10,182 nucleotides of DNA from Sediminibacterium sp. (GTDB taxonomy: Bacteria; Bacteroidota; Bacteroidia; Chitinophagales; Chitinophagaceae), in contig JALQXE010000057.1 in assembly GCA_023263235.1 (NCBI GenBank), positions 1-10,182 of the forward strand, read 5' to 3'. Position 1 is the first letter of the stretch. Each line of letters opens with the position of its first letter. The position numbers and the translations under genes were made by a program. Below are positions 1-5,876 of the stretch, in pieces. The notes beneath the pieces are model-generated. The model saw only the letters and a list, made by a program, of their open reading frames with translations. It made no database searches and had not been told where the DNA came from.

Positions 1-503
1 AAGATGTCGCTGAAAATCGCCAAGTAGGAGATGCAACAACCCTTGCTGATCCAAATGTAGCACCAATTAAAACGGCAAAAGAAATTGAAACTATATTGCC
101 GCACCGTTATCCATTTTTATTGGTAGATAAAGTAATAGAAATGACGGATGATACTATTGTAGCAGTAAAAAATGTCACTTTCAATGAGCCACATTTTATG
201 GGACATTTTCCAGGAAATCCTGTAATGCCAGGTGTATTACAATTGGAGGCATTAGCGCAATGTGGTGGAATACTTTGCATTAGTTTGCAAGAACCGGGTT
301 TGGATTTTGATACTTATTTCTTAAAAATAGATAATGCAAAATTCAAAGCAATGGTTGTGCCAGGTGACTCATTAATTTTAAAAATGGAAATGACTGGGCC
401 TATTCGTCGTGGTATTTGCGAAATGCGCGGCACGGTATATGTGAACGGCAAAGTGGCTACCGAAGCCGACTTAGTTGCACAGGTAGTTAAAAGAGCAGAA
501 TAA
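1..503 (+). CDS. lpxC/fabZ: LpxC-FabZ bifunctional fusion, C-terminal part (5' end outside the window)
   Basis: The visible part is a (3R)-hydroxyacyl-ACP dehydratase (FabZ) domain, which removes water from 3-hydroxyacyl-ACP in cytoplasmic fatty-acid synthesis. The FabZ signature PHRYPFLLVD starts at base 99. The catalytic His of GHFPGNPVMPG is at 204-206 and the catalytic Glu of QLEALAQ at 246-248. The frame is open from base 3 with no stop and no in-frame ATG or GTG before the FabZ motif. The first in-frame TTG (96) lies inside the conserved FabZ core, so it cannot be the natural start. The 31 residues before it look like the linker that joins FabZ to LpxC (UDP-3-O-acyl-GlcNAc deacetylase) in Bacteroidota fusions. 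The LpxC half itself is not visible, so the fusion is inferred from the open frame, the lack of a start and the adjacent lpxA. Such a fusion places the deacetylase committing material to lipid A and a competing fatty-acid enzyme on one polypeptide. lpxA follows after 12 bp. Confidence 0.9.
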   Translation, partial: DVAENRQVGDATTLADPNVAPIKTAKEIETILPHRYPFLLVDKVIEMTDDTIVAVKNVTFNEPHFMGHFPGNPVMPGVLQLEALAQCGGILCISLQEPGLDFDTYFLKIDNAKFKAMVVPGDSLILKMEMTGPIRRGICEMRGTVYVNGKVATEADLVAQVVKRAE

Positions 504-515
504 AAAATTATAAAC

Positions 516-1313
516 ATGACGCATCCATTTACTTATATCGATCCTAATGCAAAAATTGCACCCAATGTAAAAATTGACCCATTCACAGTAATTCATGGTG
601 ATGTGATAATAGGTGAAGGCACTTGGATAGGCAGTAATGTGACCATAATGAATGGCACTAAAGTTGGAAAAAATTGTCGCATATTTCCTGGCGCAGTAAT
701 TGGCGCCGATCCACAAGACTTAAAATTTAACGGAGAAAAAACGTCCGTGGAAATTGGAGACGGCACCACTATTAGAGAATTTGTTACCATTAACCGTGGC
801 ACATCAGACAGATGGATTACAAAAGTGGGCAACAACTGTTTAATTATGGCGTATAGCCATATTGCACACGACTGTATTATTGGAAACAATTGTATTTTAA
901 GTAATAGTGTACAAATTGCTGGCCACGTTACATTAGGTGATTATGCTTGGATTGCGGGAGTGAGTGCTGTACATCAATTTGTGAACATAGGACAACACGC
1001 ATATATCGCAGGAGGTAGCTTGGTGAGTAAAGATGTACCTCCTTATATCAAAGCAGTGCGCAATCCTTTGAGTTATGGCGGCGTAAATAGTGTTGGACTA
1101 AAGCGCAGAGGTTTTGATTTAGAAAAAATAAATCACATCTTAGATATTTACCGTTATATTTTTAATAAAGGAATGAATACTACACAAGCACTGGAATTTA
1201 TTGAAGAGGAATTGCCTGCAACTGATGAACGCGATGAAATTGTAACTTTTATTAGAGAAAGTGGTCGAGGTATTATTAAACGTTTTGGTAAAGGTGTTGT
1301 AGAAGAAGATTAA
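516..1313 (+). CDS. lpxA: Acyl-ACP--UDP-N-acetylglucosamine O-acyltransferase LpxA
   Basis: LpxA transfers a 3-hydroxyacyl chain from ACP to the 3-OH of UDP-GlcNAc, the first step of lipid A synthesis, in the cytoplasm. The protein has 265 residues, normal for the family. Residues 1 to about 190 form a left-handed beta helix of imperfect hexapeptide repeats (for example IGEGTW, VGKNCR, IGNNCI). The catalytic motif SHIAHD carries His115 (858-860) and His118 (867-869), matching E. coli His122 and His125 by hand alignment. Downstream come AVHQF (near residue 152), DVPPY and GLKRRGF, then the helical C-terminal domain ending with a basic segment. The ATG at 516 gives the usual short N-terminus. 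The gene lies 12 bp after lpxC/fabZ and 2 bp before the ABC ATPase, so all three are probably one transcript. All key residues are present. Confidence 0.97.
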   Translation: MTHPFTYIDPNAKIAPNVKIDPFTVIHGDVIIGEGTWIGSNVTIMNGTKVGKNCRIFPGAVIGADPQDLKFNGEKTSVEIGDGTTIREFVTINRGTSDRWITKVGNNCLIMAYSHIAHDCIIGNNCILSNSVQIAGHVTLGDYAWIAGVSAVHQFVNIGQHAYIAGGSLVSKDVPPYIKAVRNPLSYGGVNSVGLKRRGFDLEKINHILDIYRYIFNKGMNTTQALEFIEEELPATDERDEIVTFIRESGRGIIKRFGKGVVEED

Positions 1314-1315
1314 TT

Positions 1316-1942
1316 ATGTTACAAATAAGCCTCCAAAAAGCGGGTAAGCGATTTAACAAGGAATGGATTTTCAGAGACCTTGACTATACCTTTGAAATGG
1401 GGCAACATTATGCCTTAATTGGCAACAACGGTTCTGGTAAGAGCACTTTATTACAAACTATTTCAGGATACGCCACTTTATCAAAAGGAAAAATTGATTG
1501 GGGCAACTTTAACGCCGAAAATATATTTCAACAAATAAGTTTGGCTGCACCCTACTTGGAATTGGTTGAGGAATTCACCACCCAAGAACAATTTGAATTT
1601 CATGAGCGCTTCAAATCTTTAAGAAAGGATTTGACTATATCGCAAATCATAGAGATGATTGGATTAAAGACGGCAACCCATAAGCAAATAAGATATTTTA
1701 GTAGCGGAATGAAGCAAAGATTAAAACTGGCATTGGCTATTTTTGCCGAGTCTCCGATACTTTTATTAGATGAACCTTGTAGTAATTTAGATAAGGAAGG
1801 TTATGCCCTTTACGATGAATTAATTCATAAATATGCATTGCATAAATTAATTATCGTAGGTAGTAATGATACACAGGAATATGCCTTCTGCAAACATCAA
1901 ATTAATTTGATGGATTATAAAGTAGCTGAAAATAATGAATAG
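1316..1942 (+). CDS. ABC-type ATPase subunit with non-standard Q- and H-loops
   Basis: This 208-residue protein is a single nucleotide-binding domain with no membrane segment. Walker A is GNNGSGKST (residues 36-44), the ABC signature FSSGMKQRL (128-136), and Walker B ILLLDEP with catalytic Glu153, followed by the D-loop SNLD (156-159). Two switch residues are unusual. The Q-loop position reads AAPYLEL, with Pro79 (1550-1552) where Gln is expected. The H-loop position reads GSND, with Asn184 (1865-1867) where His is expected. The ATG is 2 bp after the lpxA stop, suggesting translational coupling. No permease gene is visible, so substrate and direction are unknown. Length and overall look resemble the CcmA/export-type ATPases, and I recall similar degenerate-loop ATPases in other Bacteroidota, but cannot check this. 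The lpxA neighbourhood hints at an envelope role, which is only inference. I recall efp often following lpxA in this phylum; it does not do so here. Confidence 0.85.
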   Translation: MLQISLQKAGKRFNKEWIFRDLDYTFEMGQHYALIGNNGSGKSTLLQTISGYATLSKGKIDWGNFNAENIFQQISLAAPYLELVEEFTTQEQFEFHERFKSLRKDLTISQIIEMIGLKTATHKQIRYFSSGMKQRLKLALAIFAESPILLLDEPCSNLDKEGYALYDELIHKYALHKLIIVGSNDTQEYAFCKHQINLMDYKVAENNE

Positions 1943-1961
1943 GCACTGCCTACAAATTAAT

Positions 1962-1979
1962 CTACTAGCTCCTACTAGC
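1962..1979. repeat. Short tandem direct repeat and double stop at the convergent gene ends
   Basis: The 8-mer CTACTAGC occurs at 1962-1969 and again at 1972-1979, a 10-bp period. It covers the last codons of the minus-strand gene and its TAG stop (1965-1967). The next in-frame minus-strand codon (1962-1964) is also TAG, so translation ends with two stops in a row. The 22 bp between the two convergent genes (1943-1964) contain no hairpin terminator, so transcripts from both sides may overlap. The repeat is short and may be chance. Confidence 0.5.
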
Positions 1980-3179
1980 AATTAACAAATTCAAATCAGT
2001 AAACTTAAGTTGGAATTTCTCGCTTATGTAAAAATCGGTAAGCGCCCCTTTGTATAAATAAATTCCTTCTCTTAAATGTACTTGTTGCCAAATTATTTCT
2101 TCCAAGCCCCCCATATCTCCAACTTGGATTAACAAAGGCATTAATACATTGCTAATAGCCTGACTAGCAGTTCTTGCAAAACCACTAGGAATATTTGGAA
2201 CTCCATAATGAATTACATTGTGCTTGGTAATAACAGGATGTTCATGATTGGTAAGTTCACTGGTTTCAAAACAACCACCTCTATCAATAGCTACATCAAT
2301 GATAATGCTACCAGGACGCATTGCAGCCACCATTTCTTCGGTTACAACAATAGGCGCTCTTCCAATTTCATTTCTTAGCGCACCAACAGCTACTTCACAT
2401 GTTTTTAATTGCTTTGCTAAAATTTTAGGTTCTAATACGCTGGTCCAAACTCTTTGACCTAAATTATTTTGTAGCCTTTGTAATCTAGAAACATTGTTGT
2501 CAAATACTTTAACACTCGCACCCAATGCCAATGCATTGCGAGTAGCAAACTCTCCAATAATGTCCGCGCCAATAATCACCACTTTTGTAGGCGGCACCCC
2601 ACTTATACCCCCTAATAAAACACCCTTGCCCTGATTAAAATTACTTAAGTATTGTCCCGCAATTAACATCACCGCACTTCCTGCAATTTCACCCATACTT
2701 CTTAGGATTGGGTAGTTTTGGTTTTCGTCTTTAATATTTTCAATAGCTAAAGCCGTGATTTTTTTAGCTAATAATTTTTCAACCAACTCTTTTTTTAATG
2801 CCGACAAATGCAAGGGCGAAATGATGGTTTGGTGCATTTGCAAATAAGGTAAATCGGCTTCCACAGGTGGTGCCGTCTTAACCAATATGGGGCATTTATA
2901 TACTTCCTCTTTTTCAAAAACAATCCTAGCACCTGCCTCAGCATAATCATGATCGGAATATCTACTGCCCTCGCCAGCTCCAGATTCAACCATAACTTCA
3001 TGTCCATTTGCTACTAGCACTCCAACGGCATCAGGAATAAGTCCAATTCTATTTTCTTGAAACGCTATTTCCTTTGGGATACCAATTAATAGTGGTTTAG
3101 TCCTATGCGGAATATCCAATACTTCTTCCTGGGTTTCATAGGAAAAGGAACTTGAAATTTGAGGCTTAAAGGAACTCAT
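1965..3179 (-). CDS. Alanine dehydrogenase / transhydrogenase-alpha family protein (divergent active site)
   Basis: Alanine dehydrogenase reversibly oxidises L-alanine to pyruvate and ammonia with NAD in the cytoplasm. The 404-residue protein spans the family (about 370-380 residues) plus an N-terminal extension of about 28 residues, as I recall for Bacteroidota members. Family landmarks: IGIPKE..QENRIGL (32-47, Arg44 matching active-site Arg15), LHL with His124 (matching His96), AIEN with Glu147, IDVAIDRGG (294-302, Asp299 matching Asp270) and GVPNIPS with the conserved Asn. Asp227 after the second strand of the nucleotide fold suits NAD rather than NADP. Oddities: the dinucleotide motif reads GADIIG (204-209), with Asp206 (2562-2564) for the second Gly. 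Ungapped from His124, Ala103 (2871-2873) sits where catalytic Lys75 is expected. Gly163 replaces a Ser of the PMSEVAGR-type segment. The fold is secure, the activity is not. It starts 12 bp after tsaE and is probably co-transcribed with it. Confidence 0.85.
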   Translation of the reverse strand: MSSFKPQISSSFSYETQEEVLDIPHRTKPLLIGIPKEIAFQENRIGLIPDAVGVLVANGHEVMVESGAGEGSRYSDHDYAEAGARIVFEKEEVYKCPILVKTAPPVEADLPYLQMHQTIISPLHLSALKKELVEKLLAKKITALAIENIKDENQNYPILRSMGEIAGSAVMLIAGQYLSNFNQGKGVLLGGISGVPPTKVVIIGADIIGEFATRNALALGASVKVFDNNVSRLQRLQNNLGQRVWTSVLEPKILAKQLKTCEVAVGALRNEIGRAPIVVTEEMVAAMRPGSIIIDVAIDRGGCFETSELTNHEHPVITKHNVIHYGVPNIPSGFARTASQAISNVLMPLLIQVGDMGGLEEIIWQQVHLREGIYLYKGALTDFYISEKFQLKFTDLNLLIASRS

Positions 3180-3191
3180 GTCAAAATATTT

Positions 3192-3602
3192 TTATGAAGT
3201 TATAATAATCCTTCTAAGTTCAGGATCTAAAATTTCAATTTGAATGCGAATATGATTCGTTGGCAGCAAATTGGGTGCTTTTTCGGGCCATTCAATAAAA
3301 CATCTATCTGCTTCATCCATTGCAGCTTCCACCCCTGTTCTGCGCGCTTCGGCCTCGTCTTCCAAACGGTACCAATCCATATGATACACCACTTTCCCTT
3401 GAGCATCATATTCATTCATTATAGCAAAAGTAGGACTTGCCACAGCATCCGTTATACCCATTAGTTTGCATATACGTGCTATTAAAGTAGTTTTACCTGC
3501 ACCCATAGGTGCGTAAAAAGCCCAAATTGGTTTATTTCCAAATTGGCTTAATAGCTGCTCAGCAACATTGTCAATTTGATCTAATGTATAGGTCATTTCC
3601 AT
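3192..3602 (-). CDS. tsaE: tRNA threonylcarbamoyladenosine biosynthesis ATPase TsaE
   Basis: TsaE is the small cytoplasmic ATPase that works with TsaB and TsaD to make t6A at position 37 of ANN-decoding tRNAs. The 136-residue length is near the family norm. Visible motifs are the Walker A segment MGAGKTT (33-39), the switch segment SPTF..MNEY (56-65), HMDWYRL (74-80, with Asp76) and FIEWPEK (102-108), all standard. Two starts are possible: ATG at 3602-3600 (MEMTYT) or ATG at 3596-3594 (MTYT). A promoter-like element lies only 4 bases before the first, so the mRNA is either leaderless or starts just before the second. The alanine-dehydrogenase-like gene follows after 12 bp. I recall this pairing in other Bacteroidota, though no biochemical link is obvious. 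Confidence 0.95.
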   Translation of the reverse strand: MEMTYTLDQIDNVAEQLLSQFGNKPIWAFYAPMGAGKTTLIARICKLMGITDAVASPTFAIMNEYDAQGKVVYHMDWYRLEDEAEARRTGVEAAMDEADRCFIEWPEKAPNLLPTNHIRIQIEILDPELRRIIITS

Positions 3603-3606
3603 ACTT

Positions 3607-3636
3607 CAAAGATACACCAACAATTAGAAAGCCAAA
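3607..3636 (-). promoter_or_regulatory. Bacteroidota-type promoter for tsaE and the downstream dehydrogenase-like gene
   Basis: On the minus strand TATCTTTG (3614 to 3607) matches the Bacteroidota -7 consensus TAnnTTTG exactly. TTTG (3636 to 3633, inside a TTTTGG run) fits the -33 element, with an 18-bp spacer that is close to the usual 19-20. Transcription would begin around 3600-3603, at the first possible tsaE start codon, leaving almost no 5' leader. Confidence 0.55.
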
Positions 3637-3658
3637 ATGAGAAATCTTAAAAGGGTCG

Positions 3659-3666
3659 TACCTTTG
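3659..3666 (+). promoter_or_regulatory. Candidate -7 promoter element for the copper ATPase gene
   Basis: TACCTTTG matches the Bacteroidota -7 consensus TAnnTTTG. It would place the transcript start near 3671 with a leader of about 35 bases to the ATG at 3707. No clear -33 TTTG lies at the right distance upstream, which could mean a weak or activator-dependent promoter. It is divergent from the tsaE promoter within a 104-bp gap. Confidence 0.4.
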
Positions 3667-3706
3667 TAGTGTAAGCTAATTTACAAGCAACCCGAAATAG
3701 AGCGCT

Positions 3707-5869
3707 ATGGAACATGTTCAATTAAAAGTAGACGGAATGAGTTGCACTAACTGTGCACTCTCCATTCATAAATATTTACAAAACCAAGGTGTAGTTGAAC
3801 CCAAAGTTAGTTTCATGGAAGGCGAAGTGCAATTTGATTTGCCTTCTGAAATTAAAAAAGAAACCCTTGTTAAAGGCATAACAAACTTGGGGTATAAAGT
3901 ACGTGGACAAGAAGAGGCTGCCCCTGCAAAAAAATGGTTGGATAGTAACAAAGGGCGCGCAGTATTTTGTTTAATATTCACCATTCCATTGGTAGCGCAT
4001 ATGATTCCGGGTATTCATCAAATTCCTGGAATGCATGTGTTCATGAATCCATATGTACAATTGGCCATCACCTTACCGGTATTTATTGTAGGGATGGGTT
4101 ACTTTGGAAAAAGTGCTTGGAATAGTTTACTCAACGGAATCCCCAATATGAACGTGCTTGTAACTATTGGAGCACTCGCTTCATTTGGATATAGCTTATA
4201 TGGCACCCTCATTGGGAAAGGCATGGAGTTTGCATACTATGAAACCACTGCTACTATATTAACCCTTGTATTTTTTGGAAATTATTTAGAAGATGCTTCC
4301 ATTGAATCTACCCAACGTGCATTAAAAGATTTAGTAAAAGCACAAAAGGTAATGGCCAATATGATTGTGTTTGATGAAAATCATAAGGAAATTTTGTTCA
4401 GTGTAGAAAGTGATACTTTAAAAGTGGGTGATTTAATTTTAATTAATTCGGGGGAAACCATCCCTATGGATTGCAAAGTATTATGGGGAGAGGCCAATGT
4501 AAATGAATCTATTGTTACGGGTGAGAGTGTGCCTGTATTTAGAAAGATGAATGATATATTATTAGGGGGCAGTACCATTGAAAATGGCACTGTGAAAGCT
4601 TATGTAACAGCAGTGGGCAATGACACTGTGCTTGCTAATATTTTAAAAATGGTAAAAGCAGCACAAGGTGAAAAACCACCTGTACAAATTTTAGCCGATA
4701 AAATTTCTGCCATCTTTGTTCCTCTTGTTTTAAGCATTTCATTAGCCACTTTAATTGGCAATTACTTTTTCGCTCACAATGTAGCAGGAAATCCTATTGG
4801 ATTTGGAGAAAGTTTATTGAGAGCTATTGCGGTGTTGGTAATCTCTTGTCCCTGTGCCATGGGATTGGCTACCCCAGCTGCTATTGCAGTTGGATTAGGA
4901 AGAGGCGCACGCAATGGCATAGTATTTAAAAATGCAAAAAGTTTAGAAACATTTAAAGACATAAAACAGGTGGTGTTTGATAAAACAGGAACACTCACCA
5001 CGGGTCATTTTGAAATTGCACAATTTAAAATGGCATCCACTGTCAATGATTTGAAGGAGGATGATTTTAAAGCACTGGTTTATTCATTAGAAAGATATTC
5101 TAATCATCCCATTGCAAAATGCATTAGTACGCATTGGAAAACAAATAATGCAATCAATTGGGCAAAGATTGAAGAAGTAAAAGGCATGGGTATTCAAGCA
5201 ACAGACAAAGAAGGTAACGAATACTGGTCGGGTTCCTTTAAAACACTTAAGGATCAAAATTCCGAGGACGGACACAATGTATACATACAAAAAAATGGTG
5301 TACTAGTAGGATGGGTAGATGTAACCGATCAAATAAGACCTGAAGCAAAAGAGGTCATTGAAACCCTACACAAACAAGGTGTGCACACGATATTATTAAG
5401 TGGTGATAGAAAAGAAAAATGCGAAACGGTTGGAAAAGCATTGGGCATACAAGAAATTATTAGTGAGCAAAGTCCTTCCGATAAACTCAGCAAATTAGAT
5501 GCCCTTACCGCTAAAGTACCCACTGCCATGGTGGGAGACGGAATTAATGATGCCCCCGCATTGGCTAAAGCTACAATTGGTATTTCCTTGAGCAATGCAT
5601 CTCATATTGCTATTCAAAGCGCACAGGTTATTTTAATGAATCAGGGTTTAAAAAATCTCCCAATGTCATTGGGATTGGGCCGACGCACCTATGAAACCAT
5701 TAAGGAAAATTTAGCCTGGGCTTTCTCCTATAACATTATAGCAATTCCGATTGCTGCACTAGGATTATTAGGCACATGGGGTCCTACCTACGGTGCTTTA
5801 ATTATGGGATTAAGTGATGTGGTTTTAGCCTTAAATTCGCTGAGATTATTTAAGAAAAAGCTAGTGTAA
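3707..5869 (+). CDS. Copper-type P1B-ATPase (CopA-like cation exporter)
   Basis: An inner-membrane pump using ATP to export a soft metal, most likely Cu(I). The 720-residue protein starts with one heavy-metal-binding domain (GMSCTNC; Cys13 and Cys16). Eight membrane segments are predicted by eye, about residues 83-101, 110-130, 146-166, 176-196, 335-360, 370-395, 667-685 and 695-712. Between them are the actuator motif TGES, the metal-binding CPC (381-383), the phosphorylation motif DKTGTLT (Asp425), the nucleotide-binding His-Pro (467-468) and GDGINDAP (about 610-617). Helix 7 fits the P1B-1 copper pattern N(x6)YN(x4)P, with Asn668, Tyr675 and Asn676. In helix 8 the copper pattern MxxSS reads MGLSD, with Met700 and Asp704 (5816-5818). 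Helix 3 has NMN rather than the usual NMD. recQ follows after 7 bp. No copper sensor or chaperone gene is adjacent. Copper is the best guess; the Asp could alter metal affinity or specificity. Confidence 0.93.
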   Translation: MEHVQLKVDGMSCTNCALSIHKYLQNQGVVEPKVSFMEGEVQFDLPSEIKKETLVKGITNLGYKVRGQEEAAPAKKWLDSNKGRAVFCLIFTIPLVAHMIPGIHQIPGMHVFMNPYVQLAITLPVFIVGMGYFGKSAWNSLLNGIPNMNVLVTIGALASFGYSLYGTLIGKGMEFAYYETTATILTLVFFGNYLEDASIESTQRALKDLVKAQKVMANMIVFDENHKEILFSVESDTLKVGDLILINSGETIPMDCKVLWGEANVNESIVTGESVPVFRKMNDILLGGSTIENGTVKAYVTAVGNDTVLANILKMVKAAQGEKPPVQILADKISAIFVPLVLSISLATLIGNYFFAHNVAGNPIGFGESLLRAIAVLVISCPCAMGLATPAAIAVGLGRGARNGIVFKNAKSLETFKDIKQVVFDKTGTLTTGHFEIAQFKMASTVNDLKEDDFKALVYSLERYSNHPIAKCISTHWKTNNAINWAKIEEVKGMGIQATDKEGNEYWSGSFKTLKDQNSEDGHNVYIQKNGVLVGWVDVTDQIRPEAKEVIETLHKQGVHTILLSGDRKEKCETVGKALGIQEIISEQSPSDKLSKLDALTAKVPTAMVGDGINDAPALAKATIGISLSNASHIAIQSAQVILMNQGLKNLPMSLGLGRRTYETIKENLAWAFSYNIIAIPIAALGLLGTWGPTYGALIMGLSDVVLALNSLRLFKKKLV

Positions 5870-5876
5870 CCATTTT

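Noticed and set aside
96..503. A stand-alone FabZ gene starting with TTG at 96
   Set aside because: The TTG lies inside the conserved FabZ core and the same frame is open to the left edge, so this is the end of a longer fused gene.
4774..5001. Antisense open frames over the pump, lpxA, ruvB and dehydrogenase-like genes
   Set aside because: They overlap strongly conserved coding motifs, resemble no known protein, and are expected as shadows of real genes.
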